A DNA stretch of 64,000 nt from Chitinophaga pinensis DSM 2588 (GCF_000024005.1 NC_013132.1:1240001-1304000); one strand, 5' to 3'; counted from the first letter of the stretch, positions 16,795 through 26,602 are shown. The notes: generated by a model from the letters alone, not told the origin. A program made the numbers and translations.

Positions 16795-17682
16795 ATGCAT
16801 ATTGCTATTTACAGCCGGGGATTTGTAAAAGAAGACCTGCCCATTATCCAGTTATTACTGGATGAGCTGGCGCGGGAGGAAATGGAGACTGTTATTTACC
16901 AACCTTTCTGCGAGTCATTGGCGCCGTATATCCGCTTCAGTAAAACACCTGACACATTCTGTTGCGCGGGCGATCTGCATGGGAAGGCTGACATTCTGGT
17001 TAGCCTGGGAGGAGACGGGACGCTCCTGGACACTGTTTGCTATGTAAGGGATACGAACGTACCGGTATTAGGTATCAACTTTGGTCGGCTGGGTTTTCTG
17101 GCCAGTATCGGCAAGGATGCCATTAATGCAGCTGTGCAGGCATTGAAGCAACGTACCTATGTGGTAGACCGACGCTCACTGCTGCACCTGGACTCCAATA
17201 TCGGGCTGTTTGGCGAGGTGCCGTACGCGCTGAATGACTTCACAATCCACAAGAAAGATACTTCCGCGATGATCAAAATCCATACTTACCTGAATGGTGA
17301 GTTTCTGAACACCTATTGGTCAGATGGATTGATTGTGGCGACACCTACGGGTTCAACCGGGTATTCCCTGAGTTGTGGCGGACCGGTCGTATTTCCGGAT
17401 GCGGGTAGTTTTGTGATTACCCCGGTGGCGCCGCATAACCTGAATGTGAGACCAGTCATCGTTCCGGATAATAATGTGATATCATTTGAAGTGGAGGGAC
17501 GTAGCGATCAGTTTTTATGTACCCTGGACTCAAGGATGGAAATAATTGATAATACGGTCCAGTTGGCTATCAAAAAGGAAGATTTCAAGATCAGCCTTTT
17601 AAGACTGGATGATAGCAATTTTCTGCATACATTGCGGAATAAGTTGTTGTGGGGAATAGACACGAGAAATAGATTAAAATAA
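16795..17682 (+). CDS. nadK: NAD kinase
   Basis: Phosphorylates NAD to NADP in the cytoplasm. The diagnostic GGDGTLLD motif is at about residue 74, followed by GINFGRLGFLA near 97, the NE/D-type ALNDFTIHKKD near 146, and the glycine-rich DGLIVATPTGSTGYSLS near 180, which binds NAD. The length of 295 matches the family. The gene opens the conserved block that continues with the DUF6089 protein, uppS, bamA and two skp-like genes. Confidence 0.97.
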   Translation: MHIAIYSRGFVKEDLPIIQLLLDELAREEMETVIYQPFCESLAPYIRFSKTPDTFCCAGDLHGKADILVSLGGDGTLLDTVCYVRDTNVPVLGINFGRLGFLASIGKDAINAAVQALKQRTYVVDRRSLLHLDSNIGLFGEVPYALNDFTIHKKDTSAMIKIHTYLNGEFLNTYWSDGLIVATPTGSTGYSLSCGGPVVFPDAGSFVITPVAPHNLNVRPVIVPDNNVISFEVEGRSDQFLCTLDSRMEIIDNTVQLAIKKEDFKISLLRLDDSNFLHTLRNKLLWGIDTRNRLK

Positions 17683-17729
17683 TTATATCTGTACAGAGAA
17701 TTGCAAATAAGCACATTAGTATTTTTCAT

Positions 17730-17737
17730 TACATTTG
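17730..17737 (+). promoter_or_regulatory. -7 promoter element TACATTTG
   Basis: Perfect TAnnTTTG match 75 bases before the ATG of the DUF6089 gene, located after the nadK stop. Confidence 0.55.
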
Positions 17738-17811
17738 TTTGATTTATTTAATACCAAAAGCAGGGATAATCGCGTTTAAGGAATTATCGTCGCGTTAAGC
17801 AGTACCGATCT

Positions 17812-18678
17812 ATGGGTAAACCTTACTTTTTCTTCAAGTGTTTCTTAAAGTCCGGCCTCGTAGCAGTAATATCCCTGTTCCTGACGCCCGCTTTCGCTCA
17901 GAATGAGCTGTCATATACCGGAGAATTGGGCCTTTCAGTGGGCGCAGCTCATTATTTTGGGGATCTCAATACCAAAGGTGCGCTGAATGCTGCCAAGCCG
18001 TCTATAGGCATTTATTACCGGAAGTACATGAACGACTATATTGGTCTGCGTGTACATGGTCGTTTTATGCAGCTGGGCTATTCCGATATTTACAACAAGA
18101 ATGATTTTCAGCACAGACGTAATCTGAGTTTCAATACAGACGTATTTGAGCTGGGGGTACAGGGTGACTTTAACTTTTTCCGGTTTGAGCCGGGTTCTCA
18201 ATATTACCGCTTTTCGCCTTATTTCACCGGCGGGGCATCTCTCTTCTATTATAATCCTTATGCTTACCTGAACGGGGTGAAATACCGTCTGCAACCCTTG
18301 CGTACCGAGGGGCAGGGTAGCGCCATGTATCCGGATCGGAAGCCTTACAGTCTGACGTCCCTGGCATTTTTGCTGGGAGGAGGTTTCAAGTATAACGTCT
18401 CCCGCAAGGTGAACCTTGGTTTGGAGGTCTTATACCGGTTTACCAACACCGACTATCTGGATGATGTAAGTACCACTTATGCTGGTCCGGCCGTATTTCC
18501 TCCTGATGCTCAGGGACATAACACTACTGCCTATCTTTTACAGGACCGTTCCTACGCTACAGGAGACCGTATCGGGGTAGCCGGACGTCAGCGTGGCAAC
18601 AGCCGGGACAAGGACCAGTTTGTTACTGCGGAGCTCACAATCAGCATTTTATTCACCTCTTACAGATGTAAATTCTGA
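17812..18678 (+). CDS. DUF6089 outer-membrane beta-barrel protein
   Basis: Exported protein of 288 residues: signal peptide ending at TPAFAQ (about residue 29), then alternating aromatic/glycine beta strands typical of an eight- to ten-strand outer-membrane barrel. LSVGAAHYFGDLNT, PSIGIYYRKYMNDYIGLR and FLLGGGFKYNVSRKVNLG fit the DUF6089 family found beside nadK/uppS in Bacteroidota. Its conserved location next to bamA suggests an envelope role, possibly as a client or helper of outer-membrane assembly, but no function is established. Confidence 0.85.
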   Translation: MGKPYFFFKCFLKSGLVAVISLFLTPAFAQNELSYTGELGLSVGAAHYFGDLNTKGALNAAKPSIGIYYRKYMNDYIGLRVHGRFMQLGYSDIYNKNDFQHRRNLSFNTDVFELGVQGDFNFFRFEPGSQYYRFSPYFTGGASLFYYNPYAYLNGVKYRLQPLRTEGQGSAMYPDRKPYSLTSLAFLLGGGFKYNVSRKVNLGLEVLYRFTNTDYLDDVSTTYAGPAVFPPDAQGHNTTAYLLQDRSYATGDRIGVAGRQRGNSRDKDQFVTAELTISILFTSYRCKF

Positions 18679-18851
18679 TTTCGCAGTCATGGTCAGGCTA
18701 TTGGCAGTTCAATAATGCCAATTGGCCTATTTTGTTAAATTTTCATTATCAGTTTTTGGCGCAAAACAGCGGTCAGTAAAGGATTTCGCTGTTAAAACTA
18801 CGTTAAAACCCCCTCCCCCCCTTTGCCGGGAAAGGCATAATTCTATTTTTG

Positions 18852-18859
18852 TATCTTTG
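18852..18859 (+). promoter_or_regulatory. -7 promoter element TATCTTTG upstream of uppS
   Basis: Perfect TAnnTTTG match 51 bases before the uppS ATG; likely start of the uppS-bamA-ompH transcript. Confidence 0.62.
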
Positions 18860-18909
18860 CAAACTTTACTAAAAATCTGTATCGATATTATAATCCGCCG
18901 GAGATACTC

Positions 18910-19671
18910 ATGAGTTTGAAGGATAAATTAGACTTGCAACGGTTACCACGACATATTGCCATCATTATGGATGGAAATGGCCGTTGGGCTAAAGAGCGTG
19001 GCCAGGACAGACTTTTCGGACACCATGAGGGCGTCGAAAGTGTTCGCAATATTACCGAGGCCTGTGCTGAATTAGGTATCGGGTACCTTACCTTGTATGC
19101 TTTTTCGACAGAAAACTGGGACCGCCCCGTTTACGAGGTAAACGGTATCATGGAATTACTCGTAAATACCATCCGCAATGAGGTAGCTACTCTCATGAAA
19201 AATAATATCAGGCTGCATGTGATTGGGGACATGAACATGCTGCCGGGTAACTGTAAAAATGAAATGGAGGAGGCTATGTCCATCACCAGCCAGAATACCG
19301 GGCTTAACCTGGTAATGGCCCTCAGTTACAGTGCCCGTTGGGAGATCGTGAATGCCGCGAAAAATATCGCCCAGGATGTAAAAGATGGTAAGCTCGCACC
19401 GGAGGCAGTAACCCCTGAGATGTGGCAGAAATATCTTTGTACTGCTACACTGCCAGACCCCGAACTGATGATCAGAACGAGCGGAGAATGCAGGATCAGT
19501 AACTTTCTACTATACCAGTTGGCCTATGCGGAGTTATATTTTACCGACACGCGTTGGCCGGATTTCCGCAAAGAACACCTTTACGAAGCCATCCTCAATT
19601 TTCAGAACAGAGAAAGGCGCTTTGGCAAAACAAGCGAACAAATACAGCAGAATGAAGAAATTATTTCCTAA
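18910..19671 (+). CDS. uppS: undecaprenyl diphosphate synthase (isoprenyl transferase)
   Basis: Cis-prenyltransferase making the C55 lipid carrier used for peptidoglycan and, presumably, the exopolysaccharide encoded at the right end of the window. It carries the family start HIAIIMDGNGRWAKERG (near residue 16) with the catalytic Asp, TLYAFSTENWDRP near 62, and the C-terminal LMIRTSGECRISNFLLYQLAYAE region near 190. The 253 residues are normal. Its last 20 bases overlap the start of bamA, indicating translational coupling. Confidence 0.96.
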   Translation: MSLKDKLDLQRLPRHIAIIMDGNGRWAKERGQDRLFGHHEGVESVRNITEACAELGIGYLTLYAFSTENWDRPVYEVNGIMELLVNTIRNEVATLMKNNIRLHVIGDMNMLPGNCKNEMEEAMSITSQNTGLNLVMALSYSARWEIVNAAKNIAQDVKDGKLAPEAVTPEMWQKYLCTATLPDPELMIRTSGECRISNFLLYQLAYAELYFTDTRWPDFRKEHLYEAILNFQNRERRFGKTSEQIQQNEEIIS

Positions 19672-22396
19672 GAGCCTACTGGCCATAGTATTATGTTGCA
19701 GTGCCGGCATTCGTGTGTCCGCCCAGATCAGGGACACTAGTGTTACGCCGGTTCCAACACCTGACCAGCAAGCGGCGGGATTGAATTTATCAGGTCCGTT
19801 ACAGGCACAGCCTTACGAAATTGCTGACATTACCATTGTAGGGACGCAATACCTGGATAAATCTCTGCTGATTTCCCTGTCAGGCCTCAATGTCGGTGAT
19901 AAAGTGGTTTATCCCGGCGGTGACCAGTTCGCAAAGGCCATCCAGAGTCTCTGGGGCCAGCGTTTGTTTGCCAACGTTGCTATTTATGTTACCAAAATAG
20001 AAGACGGGAAGATTTGGCTGGAAATAGAACTCCAGGAACGCCCTCGTCTGAATAACTTCGTTTTCAGAGGTGTTAAAAAGTCTGAAACAGAAGAACTGAT
20101 AAAAAAAGCCGGCCTGCGTAAAGGATCCGTTGTAACCGAGAGCATGAAACAGAATGCAATCGGCGTGATCTCTAAACACTATGGCGATAAAGGCTTCCGC
20201 AATGCTACTGTTAACATTACCGAAAGAACAGATACCTCCCAGGTAAATGCTTCCGACCTGGTAATTACCGTAGTAAAAGGTGGTAAAGCAAAAGTGAACG
20301 ATATCCAGATCGTGGGTAACGACAATATTGACGATACAAGAGTGAAGAAGAAAATGAAAGGTACCAAAGAGCGTACCCGCTTCACTTTATATCCGGATAT
20401 CGAGTCGGTATATGAAGATTCAACCGAACTGCAGGAAAACTACTGGAAAACCTTCGGTTTCCTGTATCCTTCCCGCACTATGGAACAACTGGATCCGTAT
20501 TTCCGTTTCAAATTATTCTCTTCTGCCAAGTTCAATGAGAACAAATACGCAGAAGACAAAGAGAAAGTAATCGCTTATTATAACACACAGGGTTACCGTG
20601 ACGCCGTTCTGGTGAGAGATACTACTTATCGTGCGCACAATGGTGGTGTAAACGTAGCCATGCAGATCAGCGAGGGTAAGAAATATTACTTCGGTAACAT
20701 TACCTGGAAAGGTAACAGCCGTTATAACGACTCCCTGCTGACCCGTGTACTCGGTATCAGAAAAGGAGATACCTACAACCAGGAACTGCTGCAGAAACGC
20801 TTATTGTCTTCTGAAGGTGGCGACATCGGTGGTATGTACATGGACTTCGGTTACCTGTTCTTCCGTGCTGACCCTGTAGAGGTGGCGATCCATGGCGATA
20901 CCATCGACTATGAGATCCGTATCTCTGAAGGTCCGCAGGCAACCATCAAAGAAGTACGTATTGCCGGTAACGAAAAAACCAACGAACACGTAATCCGTCG
21001 TGAGTTGCGTACGCTGCCTGGTGAGAAATTCAGCCGTACTGACCTGATCCGTTCCAACCGCGAGATCGCGAACCTCGGTTTCTTCAACCCTGAGAAGATC
21101 GGTATGGACCCTATCCCGAACATCCAGGATGGTACCGTGGATATCAACTACACTGTAGAAGAGAAAGCGAATGACCAGCTGGAATTATCTGCAGGATGGG
21201 GTGGTTACATCGGTCTGACCGGTACTTTGGGTGTGACCTTCAACAACTTCTCCCTGCGTAACATTTTAAGAAAGGAAACATGGGATCCATTACCAAGTGG
21301 TGACGGCCAGAAATTATCTGTGCGTGTATCATCCAACGGTAAAGCCTATCGCTCCTATAACTTCTCATTTACCGAGCCATGGTTAGGTGGTAAAAAGCGT
21401 AACCAGTTCTCTGTCAGCTTCTACAGCAGCTACCAGAACCCGAACGCTTATTCTGCTTATATATATGGTAGCACCCTGTCTAACAATGCTTACTTCAAAG
21501 TATTGGGTGGTTCCGTATCCCTCGGTAAACAGCTGAAATGGCCTGATGACTTCTTCACGCTGATCTACTCCCTGAACTATCAGCAGTATAAACTGAAGAA
21601 CTATAACTATTTCAATATTCCTGGTTTCTCCAGCGGTACTTCCAATAACGTCAACATTAAACTGACCCTCGCCCGTTCATCTGTGAACCAGCAGATCTAT
21701 CCGAGCAGTGGTTCTAACTTCCTGTTGTCCGGACAGTTCACGCCTCCTTACTCCATATTTAATCCTAACAGGGATTACAAACTGGAGTCTATTCAGGATC
21801 AGTTTAACCTGATTGAATACCAGAAATATCGTTTCAACGCGGAGTGGTACGTTCCATTGAGCAGACCTAAAGGTTCTGATAACAAAGTGTTCGTACTGAA
21901 AGTAGCCGCTAAATTCGGTTACATCGGCCGCTACAACAACCGCACAACATTGTCTCCATTTGGTCGTTTTGAGCTGGGTGGCGATGGTCTGAGTAACTTC
22001 GCGATCTATGACCGTGATATCATCTCCCAGAGAGGTTATCCGGTATACTATACCTCGGATCCTAGGATGAACTCAGAAACCGGACAACCAACAGGTTATG
22101 AAGGTTTCACCGTGTTCAACAAATATGTGATGGAGTTACGTTATCCGTTCAGTCTGAACCCAAGCTCTACCATCTTTGGTCTGGCGTTCGTGGAGGCAGC
22201 CAATGGTTACCGCGATGTAAGAGACTTCAATCCGTTCAGATTACGTCGTTCAGCAGGTCTCGGTATGCGTTTCTACCTGCCGATGTTTGGTCTGCTTGGA
22301 TTTGACTATGGTATCGGTTTCGACCGTCTGCAGTCCGGCAATGGTCTGAAAGATGCTGCTAAGTTCACCTTCATGCTGGGCTTCGAACCGGAATAA
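19652..22396 (+). CDS. bamA: outer-membrane assembly factor BamA (Omp85)
   Basis: Central subunit of the machine that inserts barrel proteins into the outer membrane. I place the start at ATG 19652 (MKKLFPKSLL), inside the end of uppS, because a signal peptide follows (cleavage near AQIRD). About five POTRA domains cover residues 50-455, with motifs such as VVYPGGDQFAKAIQSLWGQ, and a C-terminal 16-strand barrel covers about 480-914, including the lid-type RGYPVYY segment and the final strand FTFMLGFEPE. The two Skp-like chaperone genes downstream complete the assembly block. Confidence 0.96.
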   Translation: MKKLFPKSLLAIVLCCSAGIRVSAQIRDTSVTPVPTPDQQAAGLNLSGPLQAQPYEIADITIVGTQYLDKSLLISLSGLNVGDKVVYPGGDQFAKAIQSLWGQRLFANVAIYVTKIEDGKIWLEIELQERPRLNNFVFRGVKKSETEELIKKAGLRKGSVVTESMKQNAIGVISKHYGDKGFRNATVNITERTDTSQVNASDLVITVVKGGKAKVNDIQIVGNDNIDDTRVKKKMKGTKERTRFTLYPDIESVYEDSTELQENYWKTFGFLYPSRTMEQLDPYFRFKLFSSAKFNENKYAEDKEKVIAYYNTQGYRDAVLVRDTTYRAHNGGVNVAMQISEGKKYYFGNITWKGNSRYNDSLLTRVLGIRKGDTYNQELLQKRLLSSEGGDIGGMYMDFGYLFFRADPVEVAIHGDTIDYEIRISEGPQATIKEVRIAGNEKTNEHVIRRELRTLPGEKFSRTDLIRSNREIANLGFFNPEKIGMDPIPNIQDGTVDINYTVEEKANDQLELSAGWGGYIGLTGTLGVTFNNFSLRNILRKETWDPLPSGDGQKLSVRVSSNGKAYRSYNFSFTEPWLGGKKRNQFSVSFYSSYQNPNAYSAYIYGSTLSNNAYFKVLGGSVSLGKQLKWPDDFFTLIYSLNYQQYKLKNYNYFNIPGFSSGTSNNVNIKLTLARSSVNQQIYPSSGSNFLLSGQFTPPYSIFNPNRDYKLESIQDQFNLIEYQKYRFNAEWYVPLSRPKGSDNKVFVLKVAAKFGYIGRYNNRTTLSPFGRFELGGDGLSNFAIYDRDIISQRGYPVYYTSDPRMNSETGQPTGYEGFTVFNKYVMELRYPFSLNPSSTIFGLAFVEAANGYRDVRDFNPFRLRRSAGLGMRFYLPMFGLLGFDYGIGFDRLQSGNGLKDAAKFTFMLGFEPE

Positions 22397-22579
22397 TCGA
22401 TACGCCCGTTGGCATAAAAAACGCGCAGGCGTTGATATTCAGTCAGTCGCATGAAGAAAAAAGTGCAGTATAATGGACCTAAAGTGGTAGTGCGGAATGA
22501 TGTTAGAATAAATTTTAAATTATATATTGCAATTTCGAACCCTGGTATCAATTTGGCAGGTAATTTGAAAACGACAAGT

Positions 22580-23116
22580 ATGAAAAAAATATCCCTCATA
22601 GCCGCCGTTCTGTTCTGTTGCACATTTACGGCCTTTGCACAGCGCTACTGCGTGATAGACACAAAGTATATCCTGGAAAACGTGCCTGATTATAAAGAGG
22701 CACAGGGTAAACTGGATGCTGTCGCAGAACAATGGCAGAAAGAAATAGACGCTAAATTCCTGGAAGTAGATAAGATGTACAAGTCTTATCAGGCAGAACA
22801 GGTGATGCTGACAGAAGAACTGAAACATAAAAGAGAGGAAGAAATAATAGCAAAGGAGAAAGAAGCAAAAGATCTGCAGAAGAAGCGCTTCGGATATGAA
22901 GGAGATCTTTTCAAGAAACGTGAGGAACTGGTAAAGCCTATTCAGGATAAAGTTTACAACGCCGTTCAGAAACTGGCCGCGCAGAGGATGTATGACTTCA
23001 TACTGGATAAATCGGGAGGAGTAACTGTCATCTTCTCTGATCCTAAACTGGATAAGAGCGACGACATTCTGCGTTCCCTGGGTATTAAGAAAGACGCACC
23101 GGCTACAGGCGAGTAA
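22580..23116 (+). CDS. OmpH/Skp family periplasmic chaperone 1
   Basis: Exported 178-residue protein of the Skp/OmpH family, which holds unfolded outer-membrane proteins in the periplasm. I chose ATG 22580 (MKKISLIAA) because a signal peptide ending near FAQRY follows; upstream in-frame ATG codons add a non-signal stretch. The middle (about 45-130) is a long charged coiled coil with many Lys/Glu residues, and IQDKVYNAVQKLAAQRMYDFILD matches the C-terminal body domain. It lies between bamA and a second paralogue. Confidence 0.9.
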   Translation: MKKISLIAAVLFCCTFTAFAQRYCVIDTKYILENVPDYKEAQGKLDAVAEQWQKEIDAKFLEVDKMYKSYQAEQVMLTEELKHKREEEIIAKEKEAKDLQKKRFGYEGDLFKKREELVKPIQDKVYNAVQKLAAQRMYDFILDKSGGVTVIFSDPKLDKSDDILRSLGIKKDAPATGE

Positions 23117-23179
23117 TCGTATAAACCATTTTATAACCTTTGTATTAGTATTAAAAGTTTTTTAAACACAGACAACATC

Positions 23180-23689
23180 ATGAAGAAGTATGTAATTATT
23201 GCTTTCGTGGCAGTTTCAGGATTGTTCAGCGTAAATGCAATGGCTCAGTCCAAGGTTGGACATATTAACGCTCAAGCTCTGATCGAGGCTATGCCGGAGG
23301 CACAGACTGCACAGAAAACACTGCAGCAGTTTGCAGAGGAGCTGGATAAAGATGGTAAAGGGCTGATCGATGAATACCAGAAGAAACTGGCTGAATTCGA
23401 TAAATCTGCAGCTACTATGACTGATAACATGAAGGAGATCAAAACTAAAGAGATCCAGACTGCTCAGAAAAATATACAGGACTACCAGGAATCAGCTCAG
23501 CAGAAAATCGAGCAGAAACGTGGTGAAATCCTGAAACCAATCTACGATAAAGCACGTAAAGCAATCGAAGATGTAGCTAAAGAAAAAGGCTACGGTTACG
23601 TAATCGACAGCTCTGTAGGCGTTCTGCTGGTGTCTCCTGCAGGTGATGACCTGGCTCCGGCTGTTAAAACAAAACTGGGTATCAAATAA
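23180..23689 (+). CDS. OmpH/Skp family periplasmic chaperone 2
   Basis: Second Skp-like chaperone, 169 residues, with a signal peptide ending at NAMAQ (about 22). KVGHINAQALIEAMPE starts the mature body domain, a coiled-coil arm spans about 45-115, and ILKPIYDKARKAIEDVAKEKGYGYVIDSS-type residues close the body (about 118-150). The tandem paralogues after bamA are usual for Bacteroidota. A strong terminator follows 30 bases after the stop and marks the end of the uppS-bamA operon. Confidence 0.92.
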   Translation: MKKYVIIAFVAVSGLFSVNAMAQSKVGHINAQALIEAMPEAQTAQKTLQQFAEELDKDGKGLIDEYQKKLAEFDKSAATMTDNMKEIKTKEIQTAQKNIQDYQESAQQKIEQKRGEILKPIYDKARKAIEDVAKEKGYGYVIDSSVGVLLVSPAGDDLAPAVKTKLGIK

Positions 23690-23719
23690 TTCGCTATAAG
23701 CAGTTATTAACTTTTATAG

Positions 23720-23752
23720 CTGCCCCGGAGTAACTCCGGGGCAGTTTTTTTT
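23720..23752 (+). terminator. strong intrinsic terminator
   Basis: CTGCCCCGGAG (23720-23730) pairs with CTCCGGGGCAG (23734-23744) around a three-base loop, followed by eight T. Confidence 0.95.
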
Positions 23753-23783
23753 AGAAAACACTTTACTATTTGATAATTTTCCC

Positions 23784-23791
23784 TACCTTTG
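23784..23791 (+). promoter_or_regulatory. -7 promoter element TACCTTTG upstream of rpmH
   Basis: Perfect TAnnTTTG match. A TTTA at 23762-23765, 18 bases upstream, could serve as the -33 element. Confidence 0.65.
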
Positions 23792-23866
23792 CCTTCCGTT
23801 TTAAAAACAGGATTCCGCAATCCGGGATAGTGTTTAGTATAGTACAGGTAAAAACAAAATATTAAA

Positions 23867-24022
23867 ATGAAACGTACTTTTCAACCGCATAACAGACGCA
23901 GAAAGAGCGTTCATGGTTTTAGAAAGAGAATGGAAACTGCTAACGGCCGTAAAGTATTAGCTTCCCGTAGAGCTAAAGGACGTAAGAAATTAACAGTTTC
24001 TGACGAGCGGAAGCTGAAATAA
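23867..24022 (+). CDS. rpmH: 50S ribosomal protein L34
   Basis: A 51-residue, strongly basic ribosomal protein of the large subunit. The N-terminus [18 protein letters not shown] and the following [15 protein letters not shown] are unmistakable L34 sequence. It is followed by rnpA and yidD, the classical bacterial order. A perfect -7 element lies 76 bases upstream of the ATG. Confidence 0.98.
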   Translation: MKRTFQPHNRRRKSVHGFRKRMETANGRKVLASRRAKGRKKLTVSDERKLK

Positions 24023-24122
24023 GAACCGCTGTTTAACTGTGTAACTGAGAAGTGCACAGGCTTTAAGGCTGGTTCCTGATAGAACAGAATGTATCGCTAT
24101 AGGTTGATAAATCGAACTTGCC

Positions 24123-24512
24123 ATAAAAACTTATTCTTTTAACAAGGAAGAAAGGTTAAAAAGCAGAAAACTCATTGAAACGCTTTTTCGCGAAGGAAAA
24201 GCGTTTTCTGTTTTTCCCTACCGCATAGTGTATATGCAGGTAGATCAACCTCTCAGTAAATATCCCGTACAGGTCGGCTTTAGCGCCTCTACGAAGCGGT
24301 TCCCTCATGCCGTAGACCGTAACCGGGTAAAACGTCTTACCCGCGAATGCTGGCGCCTGCAAAAGCAGGAATTCTACAACACATTGCAGCAACAGTCCCG
24401 TCAGCTGCTCGTTTTCTTTATTTATACAGATAAGAAAATAGCCCCCTATGCCACCCTGCACCATAAAATTTCGGTAATTTTAAAGAAGCTGGAAAAAGAA
24501 GTGGCGCAATAA
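24123..24512 (+). CDS. rnpA: ribonuclease P protein component, apparent ATA start
   Basis: Protein subunit of RNase P, which matures tRNA 5' ends. The conserved core includes [16 protein letters not shown], the central [24 protein letters not shown] with the RNR motif, and the C-terminal helix. The only standard start in frame is GTG 24228, which would remove the first 35 residues, including the conserved KxERLKS and FREGKAF segment. The frame is open back to a stop at 24108 but contains no ATG, GTG or TTG there. ATA at 24123 would give (M)[15 protein letters not shown], the usual N-terminus, so I use it. The stop overlaps the yidD start (TAATG). Confidence 0.85.
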   Translation: MKTYSFNKEERLKSRKLIETLFREGKAFSVFPYRIVYMQVDQPLSKYPVQVGFSASTKRFPHAVDRNRVKRLTRECWRLQKQEFYNTLQQQSRQLLVFFIYTDKKIAPYATLHHKISVILKKLEKEVAQ

Positions 24513-24742
24513 TGAAAGTCTTCCAATACTTGAGTTACCCGTTTATATGGCTGATCAGGATCTACCAATGGGGGATCTCCCCGCTGCTGGGTGCTAATAA
24601 ATGCCGCTATACCCCCACCTGTTCCCAATACGGTGTGGAAGCCCTGCAAAAACATGGGCTGTTCAAAGGCGGTTACCTGACCATTAAACGCATATTGTCC
24701 TGCAACCCCTGGGGTGGGCATGGACACGATCCCGTACCTTAG
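24512..24742 (+). CDS. yidD: membrane protein insertion efficiency factor YidD
   Basis: Small amphipathic protein (76 residues) that assists YidC in inner-membrane protein insertion. Family hallmarks: [15 protein letters not shown], the cysteine motif [11 protein letters not shown] near residue 31, and the C-terminal [13 protein letters not shown]. It overlaps rnpA by one base, so the two are translationally coupled. Confidence 0.96.
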   Translation: MKVFQYLSYPFIWLIRIYQWGISPLLGANKCRYTPTCSQYGVEALQKHGLFKGGYLTIKRILSCNPWGGHGHDPVP

Positions 24743-24860
24743 GCTGGAAAGCACCTAGTTATTAGGATAGATCCCAATGTTTTAACAGTTTATGTTTAAT
24801 AGATTGACTAATTTTCACAACAGAAGCTTTTTCTCTGTAACAGACTAACTGAAAGAACCT

Positions 24861-26528
24861 ATGCGTGCATTTTTTCGCAGAAATAGAAGAATGATGCTGG
24901 TATTGGTGCTGCTGGTGGCCGGCGGTATGAGTATCATGGCTTATAATGAGAAGGATAAGTACTTCGAAATAGCCAAGAATCTTGACATATTCGCCGCCTT
25001 TTACCGCGAACTCAATACCTACTACGTAGATGAATTGCCTCCCGAAAAACTCATGCATAAAGGCATTGACGCCATGCTGGAAGAGACAGACCCTTACACT
25101 GATTTCATACCGGAAGAAAACCTGGATGAACTAAAGTTTATGGCCACCGGTAAATACGGTGGAGTAGGGGTGTCCGTCAATACCGACAGCGAACGCACCG
25201 TTATCACCGACGTATACGAAGGCGGTCCGATGGATAAAGCCGGTGTGAAACCTGGCGATATCATTCTCTCACTTGATGGGAAGGATATCAAAGGACTGGA
25301 CCAGGAGGAGATCAGCCGTATGCTGAAAGGTGCTCCGGGCTCTTCCCTGGATATGATCACCAAACATCCTGTTACCGGTGCACAGAACACCAGGAAGATT
25401 AATCGGGAAGAAATCAATGTGAAAGCTGTCAGCTTCTCCGGTATCACCAACCGCGATATCGGGTATATCAGGATGACACAGTTCACCGAAAACAGCGGGG
25501 AACTGGTACAAGGGGCTTTCGCAGAACTTAAAAAGCAATATCCTTCCATGAAAGGGCTGATACTGGACCTCAGAGGTAACCCGGGTGGTTTACTCGATGA
25601 AGCAGTGGTAGTGGCCAATATCTTCGTGGATAAGAATAAAACGATTGTTAGCACCAAAGGAAAAGTAAAGAGCTGGGACAGGGAATATAAAACCGAAACA
25701 TCCGCATTCGATGCACATATCCCCCTGGTCGTACTGACCAACCGCTCCTCGGCTTCCGCTTCAGAAATCGTGGCAGGCGCTATTCAGGACCTCGATAGGG
25801 GCGTAATTATCGGTCAGCGTTCCTTTGGTAAGGGATTAGTGCAAACCACGCGTCCGCTGCCTTATAATGCGAAACTGAAAGTGACCACCGCGAAATACTA
25901 CACACCAAGCGGTCGCTGTATCCAGGCCATTGACTATTCCCACAGAAACAGCGATGGTGAGGTGGAATATGTAGCCGATTCTGTGCGTAAATCCTTTAAT
26001 ACTGTAGCTGGCCGTAAAGTAAGAGATGGCGGTGGCATAGAACCAGATGATGCAGTAGAACCAACCCTGCTCAGCCAGGTAGCTATCACCCTGTTGCGTA
26101 AACAATACATCTTTGATTTCGCTACCCAGTATTACTACAGTCATCCGAAAATTGCAGCTGCCAATACCTTCGAACTTAGTGAAGACGATTTCTCCGATTT
26201 CCTGAAATATCTCGATGGCAGAAACTACAGCTACAAAACCCGTAGTGAAGAAGCCCTGGAATCATTCCAGGCTACCGCCAGAAAAGAGAAATACTATGAG
26301 GCAGTAGCAAAAGAGTTTGAAGCGCTGCAGGTCAAAATGAAACATGATAAGAAACAGGACCTGCTGAAGAATAAAACAGAAATCAAACGGTTACTGGAAG
26401 AAGAGATCGCCAGCCGTTACTATATGCAGCGTGGTCGTATTGAAAAATCACTTTCCAGTGATAATGAAGTCAATGAGGCGATTGCCGTACTGCATTCACC
26501 GGAACGTTATCAGCAGTTACTGAAATAA
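24861..26528 (+). CDS. S41 family C-terminal processing peptidase
   Basis: Periplasmic serine protease of the CtpA/Tsp type that trims or degrades envelope proteins. An N-terminal hydrophobic anchor (about 12-28) precedes a PDZ domain (about 90-165, with GPMDKAGVKPGDIILSLDGK). The S41 core follows: ILDLRGNPGG near 235, the nucleophile in SSASASEIVAGA near 296, and the general-base Lys in RSFGKGLVQT near 322. About 150 further C-terminal residues are mostly charged helices (380-555). The full length of 555 fits Bacteroidota CtpA-like enzymes. It stands alone, with a terminator after the stop. Confidence 0.94.
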   Translation: MRAFFRRNRRMMLVLVLLVAGGMSIMAYNEKDKYFEIAKNLDIFAAFYRELNTYYVDELPPEKLMHKGIDAMLEETDPYTDFIPEENLDELKFMATGKYGGVGVSVNTDSERTVITDVYEGGPMDKAGVKPGDIILSLDGKDIKGLDQEEISRMLKGAPGSSLDMITKHPVTGAQNTRKINREEINVKAVSFSGITNRDIGYIRMTQFTENSGELVQGAFAELKKQYPSMKGLILDLRGNPGGLLDEAVVVANIFVDKNKTIVSTKGKVKSWDREYKTETSAFDAHIPLVVLTNRSSASASEIVAGAIQDLDRGVIIGQRSFGKGLVQTTRPLPYNAKLKVTTAKYYTPSGRCIQAIDYSHRNSDGEVEYVADSVRKSFNTVAGRKVRDGGGIEPDDAVEPTLLSQVAITLLRKQYIFDFATQYYYSHPKIAAANTFELSEDDFSDFLKYLDGRNYSYKTRSEEALESFQATARKEKYYEAVAKEFEALQVKMKHDKKQDLLKNKTEIKRLLEEEIASRYYMQRGRIEKSLSSDNEVNEAIAVLHSPERYQQLLK

Positions 26529-26551
26529 CAACAACTTCTTTTTAAAAGGAT

Positions 26552-26602
26552 AAAAGTCCATAAGCAGGCTGCTTTCGCACCTGTTTGTGGACTTTTCTTT
26601 TT
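26552..26602 (+). terminator. intrinsic terminator
   Basis: AAAAGTCCA (26552-26560) pairs with TGGACTTTT (26588-26596), extended by partial CAGG/CCTG pairing inside, and followed by CTTTTTC. Confidence 0.82.
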
